A stretch of 44,793 nt of DNA from Sulfurovum sp. (GCA_028684885.1 JAQUFB010000003.1:1-44793), one strand, 5' to 3'; shown: positions 17,854 to 28,922, counted from the first letter of the stretch. Program-made: numbers and translations. Notes: generated from the sequence alone by a model not told the origin.

Positions 17854-19251
17854 TTATATATCACTACTGTTCAACAAACTATTGAGTTCAAACACTTTGG
17901 TGTTACGCTCATTTTTCGCAGTCAAAAGTTTCAACAGGATCTCCAGTTCTTGAGACTGCTTGATCAGAACATCCGAGATAGAGACCATCCCTTCCTCATA
18001 GCGCCCCTGATAGTTTTCATAGACTTTTCTTGCAAACTGCAGCTGTTTTTGATAACTTTTCACATCCGCATCCTTGCTTTTAATCTCGGTTTCCAGCTTT
18101 TTTGCTTGCAGGCTGATACCGCTCTTTGCCAGTGCTACCTGACTTTGTATCTTCAACCGGTTGAGCTTCGCTCTTTCGAGATTGGCGTAGTCGGTTCCCC
18201 CTGAGAAAAGGTTCCATTGAACTTGGACTCCGACAGTATAGGAGTCTTTCTGCTTAAACTTATTCAGAAATTTGTCATCCGAGCTACCGTACTCTGCGAA
18301 TGCACCGGCAGTCGGCAGAAAATTCGCCTCTTCGACCCCTACAGCCATCTCTGCGATCTTTTCACCAAGAAGCGCTTTCTGGATATCGATATTATTGGCT
18401 TCGAGGTTCTTTTGGTCTACCGCAGGGATAGCTGCCATTTCGCTGATTTTTTCAATCGATGAAACCTCGGTGTTCAGCAGAAAAGAGAGGAACTGGTATG
18501 CCAGCTCTCTGTTCAGTTTCGCTTGGTTGTACATGCTCATCGCCTCAGCTTTACGCGCCTGAACTTCCAGAAGATCGATATTTTTTGCATATCCCTCGGT
18601 TTTCATTGTAGATACGATCTTCTCGAGATGATGGATGTTTTGGAGGATCTTTGAGAGATTGCTGATGTAGTTTTCAACCAATGAGATGTCATAAAAAGCT
18701 TTTTTCGTCTGGAAGATCTTTTCGTTGAGCAGCTGCTTTGCATCATAGAGACTCATCTGGTGCATCGATTCGGTGATACGCCCGTACTCAGTCAGTTTTC
18801 CCCCGGTATAGAGCGGCAGCATATAGGAGAGTTTAGTCTGAAAGTGGTTTCTGGCTTCAGGGTAATTCAGATCATCTGGTGCTACTTGCAACAAACCACT
18901 CATATCTTGAGGAGGTATACCCTGGGATGCATCATATATTGCTTGCCCTAATGGATTAAGAAACTCATTAAAACCAAAATCTCCAAACGTAGCTTCACGG
19001 CTCGCCAGTTTGAACCCGAAGACATTTCCTGCATCATTCGAGCGCATTCCGGATACCGCAACATCCAGTTTACCAAAGTGGTGTCCCTTTGCCGCTTTTG
19101 CTTCATACGCTTTCATCTGCGCTTCAAAACGTGAGACTTTCAGTTCAAGGTTATTCTCCTTTAAGAGCTCCAGTGCCTTTTGCAGCGGAAGGTTTTCCAG
19201 TCCGGCAAAAAGCGGCAATGCCAAAAGAAAGATCAGATACTTTTTCATCAT
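17854..19251 (-). CDS. TolC-family outer membrane efflux channel
   Basis: About 465 residues with a signal peptide (MKKYLIFLLALPLFAG). The body is rich in long amphipathic helices (for example ENNLELKVSRFEAQMKAYEA) and has the two-fold repeated organisation of TolC-like trimers; GVQVQWNLFSGGTDYANLER is the characteristic second-repeat strand. The first gene of a four-gene efflux operon, it provides the exit duct across the outer membrane. Two ATGs (19251 and 19248) follow a GGGGGT ribosome site; an upstream in-frame codon at 19275 would add eight residues and overlap the predicted -10 box, so it is rejected. Confidence 0.9.
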   Translation of the reverse strand: MMKKYLIFLLALPLFAGLENLPLQKALELLKENNLELKVSRFEAQMKAYEAKAAKGHHFGKLDVAVSGMRSNDAGNVFGFKLASREATFGDFGFNEFLNPLGQAIYDASQGIPPQDMSGLLQVAPDDLNYPEARNHFQTKLSYMLPLYTGGKLTEYGRITESMHQMSLYDAKQLLNEKIFQTKKAFYDISLVENYISNLSKILQNIHHLEKIVSTMKTEGYAKNIDLLEVQARKAEAMSMYNQAKLNRELAYQFLSFLLNTEVSSIEKISEMAAIPAVDQKNLEANNIDIQKALLGEKIAEMAVGVEEANFLPTAGAFAEYGSSDDKFLNKFKQKDSYTVGVQVQWNLFSGGTDYANLERAKLNRLKIQSQVALAKSGISLQAKKLETEIKSKDADVKSYQKQLQFARKVYENYQGRYEEGMVSISDVLIKQSQELEILLKLLTAKNERNTKVFELNSLLNSSDI

Positions 19252-19273
19252 CAATACCCCCAGTAAATATAAC

Positions 19274-19279
19274 ATTATA
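19274..19279 (-). promoter_or_regulatory. Predicted -10 box for the efflux operon
   Basis: TATAAT on the minus strand 22 bases before the TolC-like gene start. A second TATAAT (minus strand, 19327-19332) lies further upstream and is an alternative. No regulator gene or clear operator was seen next to the operon. Confidence 0.45.
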
Positions 19280-19377
19280 ACCTAACAAACGGAGAGTAAG
19301 CTAAGATTTATTTATAATAAGGTGGGATTATATCATATATAACTTATCATACTATTAATGAAGAATTGATCGTTGCA

Positions 19378-19395
19378 AACAGCCAGAAGGCTGTT
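19378..19395 (-). terminator. Hairpin just after serA
   Basis: Perfect stem AACAGCC / GGCTGTT with an AGAA loop, three bases beyond the serA stop on the minus strand. The following T-tract is weak (TTTGC), so termination efficiency is uncertain. Confidence 0.55.
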
Positions 19396-19398
19396 ACA

Positions 19399-20988
19399 TT
19401 ATAGAGATGCGTGGCTTACGTTGATACACGCTTCCAGCGCTGAAAGTTCATCGAGAATCGCTTTTGTTACCTGTCCATCGACTTTGACAACGGCGAGTGC
19501 CTGCTGTTTTTTGTCGCGTCCGAGCCTGAAGTCAGAAATATTGAGATTATGGCTCGCCATAATTCTACCCACATCACCGATAACACCCGGAGTATCCGTA
19601 TTTCTGAAAAAGACCATTGTCCCTTTTGGTTCAACATCCAAAATATACTCATCAATTTCAACAATACGTTGTTCGGTACCGTCAAATACCGTACCGCCGA
19701 TCGTGATCGTGCCCTGCTGTGTAGTCAACTTGACTTCAACCTTATTAGTAAATCCGCTTGTATTCGGCTTGGTATCTTTGATGATCTCGATACCGCGCTC
19801 TTTTGCAACAAACTCCGCATTGACATAGTTTACCTGGTCGGAGAGCGACTCAGTCAGCACACCTACCGTGGCAAACGTACCAAGCGACTCAACATATTCT
19901 GCGATCTCGCCTTTTGCCGTAACCTTGATCGATTTGATCGCCGACTTTGTTACCTGAGCAGAGATATGTCCGATCTTCTGGATCAGTTCAAGATACGGGC
20001 GAACATAATCTGGGAGCTCATTCTCTTTAATCGGAAGGTTGAGTGCATTCGGATAAGCGATGCCTTTTGCAGCTGCAATCGCATTTTCTGCTGCCTGGAC
20101 CGCGATGTTTCTCTGAGACTCTTTGGTATTTGCACCTAGGTGCGGTGTCACTGTCACATTATCAAGATCAAGCAGCGGATGATCCGTTGCCGGCTCTTTG
20201 TTAAAGACATCGATCCCTGCCATAGCGATCTTGCCTGATTTCAATCCTTCAAGAAGTGCTTCCTCGTCATAAAGCCCGCCTCTTGCGCAGTTAATCAGAA
20301 TCACACCCTCTTTCATCTTTGCGATCTCTGCAGCACCGATCATACCGACAGTCTCTTCGGTCTTTGGCGTATGGATCGTAATAATATCGCATGCCAGGAT
20401 GTCATCGAAGTTTTTCGTATATTTGATGTCAAGATCTGTTGCCTTGGAAGAATCAATATACGGGTCATAGGTGATCACATCCATTTCGAACGCTTTTGCC
20501 CTCTTGCCTACACGTGATCCGATATTACCGAAACCGATAATCCCAAGTTTTTTATCCTTGAGCTCAGTACCATACCAGTCCTGTCTTCTCCAGATGCGGT
20601 CCTGCTTAAGATTATTATGTGCATAAGGGAAAGTCCTGACACAAGAAAGCATATGTGTCATCGTAAGTTCCACTGCTGCAATCGTATTGGCAGTTGGTAC
20701 GTTCATCACAACAATTCCCTGTTTGCTACAGCCGGGAATATCGACATTGTCTACACCGACACCTGCACGTACGACAGCAGTCACTTTTTTCGCATTTGCC
20801 AAAAAGGCATCATCAACATCCGTCGAAGAACGTGTAATCGCAACATCAGCCAGAGGGATAATCTCGGCAATCAGTTTCTCTTTTGGTTCATCGGCAGCAT
20901 TAATCAGCTCAATATCATTATCATTTGCAAGAATATCTAAACCACTCTGATGGATGTGGTCACAAACAACAATAGTCTTCTTTGACAT
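19399..20988 (-). CDS. serA: D-3-phosphoglycerate dehydrogenase (long form with ACT domain)
   Basis: Encodes 529 residues, the long form of the enzyme that opens serine synthesis by oxidising 3-phosphoglycerate with NAD. The Rossmann motif LGIIGFGNIGSRVGKRA is near residue 150, the catalytic region NCARGGLYDEEAL near 235-247 and TPHLGANTKESQ with the catalytic histidine near 285. An intervening ASB domain and a C-terminal ACT domain (about 455-529, ending LSALEACINVSHASL) suggest feedback by serine. It follows rpsA after 129 bases, matching the rpsA-serA neighbourhood of Helicobacter and Campylobacter as I recall it, and is followed by a hairpin. Confidence 0.96.
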   Translation of the reverse strand: MSKKTIVVCDHIHQSGLDILANDNDIELINAADEPKEKLIAEIIPLADVAITRSSTDVDDAFLANAKKVTAVVRAGVGVDNVDIPGCSKQGIVVMNVPTANTIAAVELTMTHMLSCVRTFPYAHNNLKQDRIWRRQDWYGTELKDKKLGIIGFGNIGSRVGKRAKAFEMDVITYDPYIDSSKATDLDIKYTKNFDDILACDIITIHTPKTEETVGMIGAAEIAKMKEGVILINCARGGLYDEEALLEGLKSGKIAMAGIDVFNKEPATDHPLLDLDNVTVTPHLGANTKESQRNIAVQAAENAIAAAKGIAYPNALNLPIKENELPDYVRPYLELIQKIGHISAQVTKSAIKSIKVTAKGEIAEYVESLGTFATVGVLTESLSDQVNYVNAEFVAKERGIEIIKDTKPNTSGFTNKVEVKLTTQQGTITIGGTVFDGTEQRIVEIDEYILDVEPKGTMVFFRNTDTPGVIGDVGRIMASHNLNISDFRLGRDKKQQALAVVKVDGQVTKAILDELSALEACINVSHASL

Positions 20989-21117
20989 GTAATAACCTTT
21001 GTTTCAATTTATTAAGAACACATAATTTAGTATGATTAGAAAAATGAGGTAAAATTACCCCCATTTTTCTTTCATCGAAGTATAGGATTTGAAGCTTTAA
21101 TTTCTCTAAAAAAATGA

Positions 21118-22770
21118 TTATTTTTTAAATGCATCGCCAAATGCATCACCTAGCGTCATACTATCATCCTGCTCAAGATTGAGTTTTTCCATCGCTTCTC
21201 TCTCTTCTTGACGCTCAAGTCTTCTTACTGAGACTCTGATACGGTCGTTATCCGCATCGATAAAGCTGATCACGCCCTTGATCTCCTGTCCTTTTTCGAC
21301 CTCTTCAAATTTCAGAGGGTGAAGATCTTCCGTTCTGATCAATGCATCAACATTGTCTCCCAGAGAAATAAAGATACCAAAGTCTTTTTTGTCTTTTACT
21401 GTTCCTGTTACAATCGAACCGTTTCTATGATTTTGTGCAAATGCACTTACCGGTGAATCTTCCAAAGCCTTTTTGGAAAGAGATACTTTTTCCGCATCTT
21501 TATCGATCTTGATAATTTTCACTTCAATCTCATCACCTGCTTTAAGCTCTGATTTTGCAGTTTTATTCTTATCCCATGATACTTCTTGGTTATGAAGAAG
21601 GCCTTCAACAGGACCCACAATCACAAAAGCACCGAAATCAGTGACAGACGACACTGTACCTTTTACAACATCACCGACTTTATACTCTGTTGTAAATGCA
21701 TCCATTGGTTTTGGAAGAAGGTTTTTAAGACTTACTCTCAATCTTCTTCCTTCTTTGTCTACCTCGATCACTTCTACATTGATCTCCTGACCATTTTCAA
21801 GGTAATCTTTTGGGTGTTTAACATTTTTATCCCATGAGATCTCTGATACATGAAGGAAGGCTTCAAGATCTTCTCCAAGGTCTACGAATACACCGTATGG
21901 CTCGATATTGGATACCGTAGCTGTCACAGTGTCACCTACTCCGATAATAGAGTCGATATCCGCCCATGGATCCGGGTTTGCATCTTTGATAGAGAGTGAA
22001 AGGTGTCTCTTCTTCTTGTCATACTCAAGTGCAACCACGTTTACTTCATCACCTTCGTTGAAGTATTTTGCAGGATTGACAGGCCCTTTGTGAGAGATCT
22101 GTGAGTAGTGGACAAGACCATCCATCCCACCTACATCTACAAACATACCGTAAGATGTAATCTTTTTCACCGTACCTACTACCGGCTCTTTACTTTCAAG
22201 CAAAGCGTTTACAATCTCATCTGTTTTTGCTTTCTCTCTTTCGATAAGCTCTTTTCTTGATACTACAACTGAACCTTTTTCTTTATCAACTTTTACGATC
22301 ATTGCTTTGACTTTTTTACCGATAGGATCTGTTTTTGATGAAAGGTAAGAAAGTGTGCGCGGCATAAAGAACTCAAGGCCATCTACCTCTACTACATATC
22401 CGCCTTTATTTTTCTTGGTCACAGTACCTTCGATAATATACTCTTGCTCAGGATCGTATTCAGCAATAAACTCATTGATCGCTACCCTACCTTGAGCTGC
22501 TTTATAAGATACTCTACCTCTGCCAAGCGTGACTACTTCGATCTCATCATTTACATTGAAAAGGTTATTGCCTTCTGCATCTTTGATCTCATCAAGGCTG
22601 AGATTTGCATCCCTTCCGCCACCGATATCTACCACTGCCAGATTGTCTTTTTCATCAATTTTTACAATCGTACCTTTTACCAAATCACTTTTTGATTCTG
22701 CTTTCTTGAACGATTCCTCTAGCATCGCCTCAAAATCTACGTCTTCTACTTCGATATCTTCGAACTTCAT
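21118..22770 (-). CDS. rpsA: 30S ribosomal protein S1
   Basis: Encodes 550 residues with six S1 OB-fold repeats recognisable by their starts: VKGTIVKIDEKD, IEGTVTKKNKGG, VVGTVKKITSYG, VTATVSNIEPYG, VKGTVSSVTDFG and VTGTVKDKKDFG. The first two are divergent and serve ribosome docking in the family; the later four bind mRNA. It ends with the acidic tail DDSMTLGDAFGDAFKK. The ATG follows AAGGATAGGT, and a perfect TATAAT lies 32 bases upstream, so rpsA has its own promoter within the pheS-to-serA gene run. Confidence 0.97.
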   Translation of the reverse strand: MKFEDIEVEDVDFEAMLEESFKKAESKSDLVKGTIVKIDEKDNLAVVDIGGGRDANLSLDEIKDAEGNNLFNVNDEIEVVTLGRGRVSYKAAQGRVAINEFIAEYDPEQEYIIEGTVTKKNKGGYVVEVDGLEFFMPRTLSYLSSKTDPIGKKVKAMIVKVDKEKGSVVVSRKELIEREKAKTDEIVNALLESKEPVVGTVKKITSYGMFVDVGGMDGLVHYSQISHKGPVNPAKYFNEGDEVNVVALEYDKKKRHLSLSIKDANPDPWADIDSIIGVGDTVTATVSNIEPYGVFVDLGEDLEAFLHVSEISWDKNVKHPKDYLENGQEINVEVIEVDKEGRRLRVSLKNLLPKPMDAFTTEYKVGDVVKGTVSSVTDFGAFVIVGPVEGLLHNQEVSWDKNKTAKSELKAGDEIEVKIIKIDKDAEKVSLSKKALEDSPVSAFAQNHRNGSIVTGTVKDKKDFGIFISLGDNVDALIRTEDLHPLKFEEVEKGQEIKGVISFIDADNDRIRVSVRRLERQEEREAMEKLNLEQDDSMTLGDAFGDAFKK

Positions 22771-22802
22771 ACCTATCCTTATGTGTACACTAATTTTGTG
22801 AT

Positions 22803-22808
22803 ATTATA
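22803..22808 (-). promoter_or_regulatory. Predicted -10 box for rpsA
   Basis: Perfect TATAAT on the minus strand in the 175-base gap between aroA and rpsA. It would give a leader of about 25 bases including the AAGGATAGGT ribosome site. The -35 region is not recognisable. Confidence 0.55.
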
Positions 22809-22945
22809 CCTACTTTTTCCAAAAGAACGCTTACTGACAAGGAGGGTTTTAAGGTACGGAAATGCCGAAGATCTCTATAAAAAAGATGATCTCTTCAGGA
22901 ATATTTTAAGAATTGATATGCTAGGTTTGAGTAATCACTCGTTAC

Positions 22946-24226
22946 TCAAGAGGAAATACTCTCAAGTACATCAAAATAGGTTGGGAAGGTCTTAGCCGTA
23001 CATTCAGGTTCATTGATCGTCACAGATACCGGATCAAGTGCCAGCAGAGAAAAGCACATTGCCATCCTGTGGTCATCATAGGTATCGATCGCTGCATGCT
23101 TCAGCGCTGGAGGGGGTGTCACCTTCAGGTAGTCCTCCCCCTCTTCCACTGCCGCACCGACTTTACGAAGCTCTGTTGCCATCGCAGTGAGCCTATCGGT
23201 CTCTTTGACGCGCCAGTTGTAGATATTGCGCAATGTCGTCGTACCTTCGGCAAAGAGTGCTGTCGTTGCGATCGTCATTGCCGCATCGGGAATATGATTG
23301 AAATCCATATCAATACCATGAAGCTCTCCCCTGCTGACAGCAATATAGGTATCCCCCCATTCCACTTTTGCGCCCATCTTCTCCAGCACATCGGCAAAAC
23401 GGATATCCCCCTGGATGCTCTTTTTGCCGATGCCCGTCACTTTGACCCTGCCCCCTTTGATCGCTCCTGCTGCAAGAAAGTAGGAGGCAGAAGAGGCATC
23501 ACCCTCTACCATAAAGCTCTCAACCGCATGATAGTTCTGCCCGCCTTTGACCTTGAACGTACTATAGTTCTCATTCTCTACAGCAACGCCAAAATCCTTC
23601 ATGATATCCAAAGTAATGTCAATGTAAGGTTTTGAGACCAGTTCGCCTTTGATCCTGATCGTTGTATCATGCTCTATCAGCGGAGCGGCCATCAGCAAAG
23701 CAGTAAGGAACTGGCTGGAGATCGCACCGTCTATCTCAACTTCACCGCCCTCCAGACCGCAAGCCTCGATCAAAAGCGGAGGATACCCTTCGTTTTTTTC
23801 ATACGTGATCTGCGCTCCGGCCTCTCTCAATGCATCGACAAGGTGGCCGATGGGGCGTTCTTCCATACGCGGTTCACCGGTGAGGCGGTATCTTCCTTTT
23901 CCAAGGCAAAGCGCCGCGCAAAGCGGCCGCATTGCCGTACCGGCATTGCCAAGAAAGAGCTCTTTGGTCTCACTGTGTACAAAAGCTCCCCCATTCCCTT
24001 CTACGATACATTCGGTTTTATCCTCTGAGAGCCGGTAGTTCACCCCTAAAACATTCAGGGCATTGAGCATATGGCGTGTATCATCACTCTCCAGAAGGTT
24101 GGTGATCTTTGAAGTGCCTTTAGCCAAAGCTGCAAGCAAGAGTGCCCGGTTCGACAGGCTTTTGGATCCCGGAAGGTTAACCTCTCCATCGATCTTTGAG
24201 ATAGATTTAAGCGTGATAGAGTTCAT
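22946..24226 (-). CDS. aroA: 3-phosphoshikimate 1-carboxyvinyltransferase (EPSP synthase)
   Basis: About 426 residues. It joins phosphoenolpyruvate to shikimate-3-phosphate, the sixth step of the shikimate pathway. The N-terminal [17 protein letters not shown] and the PEP-binding [13 protein letters not shown] near residue 90 are intact, as is the C-terminal [21 protein letters not shown] at 24229 immediately precedes the ATG at 24226; the ATG is preferred with AGGGA upstream. It begins about nine bases after ispH and is probably in the same operon. A small hairpin (22927-22949) overlaps its stop codon. Confidence 0.96.
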   Translation of the reverse strand: MNSITLKSISKIDGEVNLPGSKSLSNRALLLAALAKGTSKITNLLESDDTRHMLNALNVLGVNYRLSEDKTECIVEGNGGAFVHSETKELFLGNAGTAMRPLCAALCLGKGRYRLTGEPRMEERPIGHLVDALREAGAQITYEKNEGYPPLLIEACGLEGGEVEIDGAISSQFLTALLMAAPLIEHDTTIRIKGELVSKPYIDITLDIMKDFGVAVENENYSTFKVKGGQNYHAVESFMVEGDASSASYFLAAGAIKGGRVKVTGIGKKSIQGDIRFADVLEKMGAKVEWGDTYIAVSRGELHGIDMDFNHIPDAAMTIATTALFAEGTTTLRNIYNWRVKETDRLTAMATELRKVGAAVEEGEDYLKVTPPPALKHAAIDTYDDHRMAMCFSLLALDPVSVTINEPECTAKTFPTYFDVLESISS

Positions 24227-24234
24227 CAATATCC

Positions 24235-25071
24235 CTATTTTTTCATACTTTCGATCTTATCGATCACGTTTTGAACAACCCAGTCAGGTGTTGAAGCACC
24301 GGCAGAGATCCCGCAGAGTTCTTTCCCCTCGAACCAGGAGGGATCCAGCTCCTGCTCATTCTCGATCAGGTAGCTCTCCTCGCAGTCACGTTTGCAGATA
24401 CTGTGCAGCTGCTTTGTGTTGGAGGAGTGTTTGCCGCCGATGACGATCATCACATCCGCACGTTTTGCCAGCGCTGCTGCCGCATCCTGGTTTTCAAAGG
24501 TCGCATTGCAGATCGTATTGAAGACACGTACTTCTTTGCGTGTCAGGATCAACGCATTGACGATCTTGAGAAAATCTTCTGGCTTTCTGGTCGTTTGCGA
24601 GACCAGGGCTACTTTACCGCTAAGGGGCAACGATTCCAGCTCTTCTGCTTCAAGTACGATAAATGCATCCTCGGGGTTGACGGCATAACTTACCACCCCT
24701 TTGATCTCAGGATGGTTCTTGTCGCCAAAGATGATGATGGAATATCCCTCTTTACTCATTTTCTCGACGATCTGCTGAGGCGTTGTCACATAGGGGCAGG
24801 TCGCATCGATTACTCTGTTTTTCTGCGCTTTTAAAACTTCAAGTTCGTGTTTAGGGATACCATGCGTACGGATCACTACAGCATCATCGGCATCGATATC
24901 CTCAAGTGTTTCGGCCAAACCGATATTGAACCCCTCTTGGAGTCGATTGATCTCATCTTTATTGTGGATAAGAGGGCCATATGTTTTGCTTCCCTTATGC
25001 TCTTCTGCGATACGGATCGCCCGTTTGACACCAAAACAAAAACCGTAAGAGGAAGCCAGCTCAATTTTCAT
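24235..25071 (-). CDS. ispH: 4-hydroxy-3-methylbut-2-enyl diphosphate reductase
   Basis: About 278 residues. IspH performs the last step of the non-mevalonate isoprenoid pathway using a [4Fe-4S] cluster. The three cluster cysteines are visible in [10 protein letters not shown] (near residue 12), [10 protein letters not shown] and NTICNATF. A longer frame reaching 25116 overlaps pheT by 38 bases; I prefer ATG 25071 (ATG 25074 is adjacent), where the family N-terminus [14 protein letters not shown] begins and an AGGTAGG site overlapping the pheT stop gives suitable spacing. It is followed closely by aroA. Confidence 0.96.
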   Translation of the reverse strand: MKIELASSYGFCFGVKRAIRIAEEHKGSKTYGPLIHNKDEINRLQEGFNIGLAETLEDIDADDAVVIRTHGIPKHELEVLKAQKNRVIDATCPYVTTPQQIVEKMSKEGYSIIIFGDKNHPEIKGVVSYAVNPEDAFIVLEAEELESLPLSGKVALVSQTTRKPEDFLKIVNALILTRKEVRVFNTICNATFENQDAAAALAKRADVMIVIGGKHSSNTKQLHSICKRDCEESYLIENEQELDPSWFEGKELCGISAGASTPDWVVQNVIDKIESMKK

Positions 25072-25078
25072 CATCTGC

Positions 25079-27415
25079 CTACCTGATTTGTGCATGAAAT
25101 GCTTCTGCCAGCGCACTCATGATACTGTCCATTACTTTCTCGATATCACCCTCTTTGAGTGTATCTTCCATAGACTGGATAAAGAAACGGATCGTCAAAC
25201 TTTTCTTCTCGCCCAGTTTTTCATCTTCATAGATATCTACCGGATACGCATCTTTCAGCATCGGAAGATCAAGACCCTTGATTACCTTTGCGACTTCATA
25301 GTAGAGGATCGATTTGTCGATCACTACGGAAAGGTCTTTATAGACCCCTTGGAATCTGGAAACCCCCTCGGCATTGATATGCTTTGGCAGCAGCGGGTCA
25401 AGATCGATCTCGGCAATAAATGTCACCGGGATATCGTAACTCTCCTGTACTGTCGGATGAAGCTTGGAGAGATACCCGCATACTCTGCCGTCCACTACGA
25501 TCTCTGCAGACTGGTAGGGATGGATCAATCCATTACTTCTGCTGCAGGGCACCAGTTCAAACGCACCGATGATCGCACTGATCTTATCGACGAATGCAGC
25601 AAAATCGATCGACTTTGGTTTGCCTGCATTCTGCACACTTTCGCTCTCAGAATGTCCCGAAACAACAAAAGAGAGTACCTCTTTTTCCTGTCTCTGGGGA
25701 TCAAATACCGTACCTATCTCAAAGAGGGGGATAGACTTTTTGGAGTAGCTTACATTCCGCTTCACTGCCTGCAGGAGGTTGGTCAGAATCGTGGTCCTGA
25801 GCGTATTCAGCTCCTCTGCGATCGGATTGGAAAGCTCCAGTTTCTCCTCTACTGTAGGAAAACCGTACTTTTCCAGTACCGTTTTTTGCGTAAAGATATA
25901 GCTTACATTCTCATAAAAGCCGCATCCTACAGCACGGTTTTTGAAGGCTTTTTTCACCTTGTACCTGTCCGACGTGGTATTGAGGCGGTTTGCTTCGGTA
26001 AATGCCAGCGGTTTTGCTTCGATATGGTTGATCCCGATGATCCTCACGATCTCTTCAGCCACATCCTGGACATTTTTGATGTCATGCCTAAAGAGCGGGA
26101 TGGTTGCAGAGACCACGGTCTCATCTACCGAGCTGATCACAAATTCCAGATGCTGCAGAATCGAAACGATCCTGCTCTTCTCTATCTCCATACCTATAAT
26201 CGATGAAATCTCTTTCGTATCCACCGCAATCGCCTCTTTCTCCCTGCTTACCTCCACACGGAGCGCACCCTCATAACAGGAGAACTCAAAATAGGTATCA
26301 AGCAGCATCGAGAGGTAACTGAGCCCGAAAGCCAAGTCGGGGTTGCTCCCTCTTGAAGTATAATAGTAGAGGTCATCCGTAACAAAAGAGGCTTCGGCAC
26401 TCCAAACCGCTTCCACCATCACATCGGGGTTGATATAGCTGGCTTCTATCAGTATCTGATCGCTCTCATCAGTTGCTTTCGCCGTTTCATCCTGGTTGAC
26501 ACCGACTGTTGAAAACACTTTGCCGTTGCCTACAACTTCTACGATCCCTTTCTCTGAGGAACGTACGGATACTGTGACCTTTTCATCTTTGCGGAAGAGG
26601 CTGCTTTGATAGGCTCGCAGTGCAATACCCGTCGTATGCATCGCATACTTCAGCATCGCATCGAGTTTCCCCTCTGTACTTTCATCGATCATCGCAAGCC
26701 TGAGGCTGATAAGGAAACTGCTGTGCGCCTGTTCAAGATTTGCCAGTTTATAGTAGAGGTCTGCATCGATCTCTCCCTCCTGGTGGATCTCCGCTTCTCT
26801 GGCAATACCGAGCTTCATCTTCTCTTCCTGCTTGTACTCAAATACCTTCAGTTCCCTGTCCAGCGCCACACTCAGGTCTCTGGCTACACCATAAATACTC
26901 AGACAGTCCCCTCGGTTTGCCGTGAGCTCAAGCTCAAAGATCGTATCGGCCACTGCAGGATATGCCCCCAGCTCTTTGCCGACTTCAAGGGCTCCGATAC
27001 TCTCATCAAGGATCATAATCCCATCACCCATAGCAGGCAGCCCAAGCTCGGTAGAGGAGCATACCATCCCTTCGCTCTCAACACCACGCAGTTTAGCATG
27101 TTTGATCACAAAATCACCCGGCAACTCCGCACCGATCGTCGCAACGGCTACATACTCCGCATTCACCACATTGGCTGCGCCGCAGACGATCTGTCTTGTT
27201 CCCGTACCCACATTAATCTTGCATACATTCAGTTTGTCCGCATCGGGATGTTTTTCACAAGAGAGCACCTTACCGACAACCACTTTCTCCGGTATCGTAA
27301 TCTTTTTGATGCTGTCTACTTCCAGCCCGATCGCATTGAAAGTCTTATAAAGCGTATCATTGGATACATCGCTAAGGTCTATAAATTCATTTAACCAAGA
27401 TCTTGTTACTATCAT
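25079..27415 (-). CDS. pheT: Phenylalanine--tRNA ligase beta subunit
   Basis: Encodes 778 residues. The N-terminal tRNA-binding domain begins near residue 40 ([20 protein letters not shown]), then come the B3/B4 editing region, the B5 domain, the inactive synthetase-like core and the C-terminal FDX-ACB anticodon-binding domain ([20 protein letters not shown], ending [12 protein letters not shown]). With the alpha subunit it forms the tetramer that charges tRNA-Phe. The start overlaps the pheS stop by four bases, showing tight translational coupling. Confidence 0.96.
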   Translation of the reverse strand: MIVTRSWLNEFIDLSDVSNDTLYKTFNAIGLEVDSIKKITIPEKVVVGKVLSCEKHPDADKLNVCKINVGTGTRQIVCGAANVVNAEYVAVATIGAELPGDFVIKHAKLRGVESEGMVCSSTELGLPAMGDGIMILDESIGALEVGKELGAYPAVADTIFELELTANRGDCLSIYGVARDLSVALDRELKVFEYKQEEKMKLGIAREAEIHQEGEIDADLYYKLANLEQAHSSFLISLRLAMIDESTEGKLDAMLKYAMHTTGIALRAYQSSLFRKDEKVTVSVRSSEKGIVEVVGNGKVFSTVGVNQDETAKATDESDQILIEASYINPDVMVEAVWSAEASFVTDDLYYYTSRGSNPDLAFGLSYLSMLLDTYFEFSCYEGALRVEVSREKEAIAVDTKEISSIIGMEIEKSRIVSILQHLEFVISSVDETVVSATIPLFRHDIKNVQDVAEEIVRIIGINHIEAKPLAFTEANRLNTTSDRYKVKKAFKNRAVGCGFYENVSYIFTQKTVLEKYGFPTVEEKLELSNPIAEELNTLRTTILTNLLQAVKRNVSYSKKSIPLFEIGTVFDPQRQEKEVLSFVVSGHSESESVQNAGKPKSIDFAAFVDKISAIIGAFELVPCSRSNGLIHPYQSAEIVVDGRVCGYLSKLHPTVQESYDIPVTFIAEIDLDPLLPKHINAEGVSRFQGVYKDLSVVIDKSILYYEVAKVIKGLDLPMLKDAYPVDIYEDEKLGEKKSLTIRFFIQSMEDTLKEGDIEKVMDSIMSALAEAFHAQIR

Positions 27416-28404
27416 CTAAACTGCTCCAACAAACGAATATCTCCTTCAAAAAGCGACCTCAAGTCAGGGATTTGGTGAATAAGCATAGCAATGCGCTCAA
27501 TTCCCAAACCAAATGCGTAACCGCTTACATCGTCATATCCTACGGCTTTAAAGACGTTCGGATCGACGATCCCGCAACCGAGAATTTCTATCCAACCAGT
27601 GTGGGAACAGACACGACATCCGTCTCCACCACAAAATGGACAGCTAATATCAGCTTCAGCCGACGGTTCGGTGAAAGGGAAAAAACTCGGTCTGAAGCGC
27701 ACTTCGACATCTCCGAACAAATAGCGCAGGAAATCTGTCAGAATCGCTTTGAGGTTCGCAAAACTGATCTTGCCTTTCTCATCGACGACCAATCCCTCTA
27801 CCTGATGAAACATCGGTGTGTGTGTCACGTCATAGTCACGTCTGAAGACCGACCCCGGTGCGATCATACGGATCGGCGGCTTAGTCTCTAGCATCGTACG
27901 GATCTGTACCGGTGAGGTATGCGTACGAAGAAGGGAACCGTCACCGAAGTAGAATGTATCCTGCATATCGCGTGCCGGGTGGTACTTTGGCAGGTTAAGT
28001 GCTTCGAAGTTATGAAAGTCATCCTCTACCATCGGGCCGCTCTCGACTGCGAAGTTGAGCGCTATAAAATAGTCGATGATCTTATCCATCGTCTCCATTA
28101 CCGGATGCAACGCTCCCTTCTGTACCTTGTTTCCGTAAAGAGAGACATCGATCGCTTCAGCTTTGAGAAGCTTCTCTATCTCTTCGGCCTTCAACGCTTC
28201 ATAACGTGTGTCAAAACGCTCCTGCAGCACAGCTTTGGTTTGGTTGAGGCCCTCGGCAAATGCTTTCTTCTCAGGCCCCGGGATATCTTTCATCTTCGCA
28301 AACTCTGCAGCAAGCACACCCTTTTTGCCGAAAAGTTCCACACGTACTTTTTCCAGTGCTTCAAGCGACGCAGCCTGAACGATTTTCTCTTCTAATTCTT
28401 TCAT
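27412..28404 (-). CDS. pheS: Phenylalanine--tRNA ligase alpha subunit
   Basis: Encodes 330 residues. An N-terminal coiled-coil arm (about 1-85) is followed by the class II synthetase core with motif 2 around [12 protein letters not shown] and motif 3 [13 protein letters not shown] near the C-terminus. [17 protein letters not shown] stretch near residue 270 is a four-cysteine, zinc-like knuckle found in a subset of bacterial PheS proteins. It is the first gene of the pheS-pheT-ispH-aroA run, divergent from the HIT gene across a 127-base shared promoter region. Confidence 0.96.
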   Translation of the reverse strand: MKELEEKIVQAASLEALEKVRVELFGKKGVLAAEFAKMKDIPGPEKKAFAEGLNQTKAVLQERFDTRYEALKAEEIEKLLKAEAIDVSLYGNKVQKGALHPVMETMDKIIDYFIALNFAVESGPMVEDDFHNFEALNLPKYHPARDMQDTFYFGDGSLLRTHTSPVQIRTMLETKPPIRMIAPGSVFRRDYDVTHTPMFHQVEGLVVDEKGKISFANLKAILTDFLRYLFGDVEVRFRPSFFPFTEPSAEADISCPFCGGDGCRVCSHTGWIEILGCGIVDPNVFKAVGYDDVSGYAFGLGIERIAMLIHQIPDLRSLFEGDIRLLEQFR

Positions 28405-28492
28405 ACAATCCTCTGTAGATGACTTCTATGTATATTGCCGTGATTTTATCGAAAAGTTGCTAACAGTGGGATTTATTATGCTTTATCTGTGT

Positions 28493-28498
28493 TATAAT
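28493..28498 (+). promoter_or_regulatory. Predicted -10 box for the HIT gene
   Basis: TATAAT on the plus strand 33 bases before the HIT ATG, inside the 127-base divergent gap shared with pheS. The leader carries a GGACAAGCAGT segment as a modest ribosome site. Confidence 0.5.
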
Positions 28499-28531
28499 TG
28501 CCCATGAAAAGCGTAATAAAGGACAAGCAGT

Positions 28532-28885
28532 ATGTGTATATTTTGTAAAATCGTAAACGGAGAAATTCCGAACAATACCGTGCATGAAAGTGAGCATTTT
28601 CTGGCATTTCATGACCTCTATCCCAAGGCGCCCATCCATATCCTTATCATCCCTAAAATCCATGTAGAGTGTTTTCAGGAGGTAAGTGCAGAGACCATGG
28701 CGGGACTGACGCTCTTTGCACAGGAGGTCGCGAGAAAAGTAGGTATCGCCGAAACGGGATACAGGCTCATTACCAACAACGGAGAGGACGGCGGACAGGA
28801 GGTTTTCCATCTTCACTTCCATCTGCTCGGCGGTGCTAAACTCACCTGGGACCACTCCCACGAAGATGCACACAGAAGTATCTAG
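28532..28885 (+). CDS. HIT family nucleotide-binding hydrolase (HinT-like)
   Basis: Encodes 117 residues, the full size of the HinT branch. The start MCIFCKIVNGEIP and the histidine triad HLHFHLLGG at about residues 92-100 are intact; the middle histidine is the nucleophile that forms a nucleotidylated intermediate when cleaving purine nucleoside phosphoramidates. Two N-terminal cysteines (CIFC) and the HPK... loop suggest the metal-binding variant, though this is inference. A HIT gene next to pheS is also what I recall from Helicobacter and Campylobacter, supporting the taxonomic call. Hairpins follow the stop. Confidence 0.93.
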   Translation: MCIFCKIVNGEIPNNTVHESEHFLAFHDLYPKAPIHILIIPKIHVECFQEVSAETMAGLTLFAQEVARKVGIAETGYRLITNNGEDGGQEVFHLHFHLLGGAKLTWDHSHEDAHRSI

Positions 28886-28922
28886 CCCTCTTCTCTCCCA
28901 CTCTTTATCGGGAGATACTGGC

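Noticed and set aside
25088-26206. Plus-strand open frame of 372 codons opposite pheT
   Set aside because: Antisense to a well-supported pheT with no ribosome site or recognisable domain; its cysteine- and histidine-rich composition is typical of a shadow frame.
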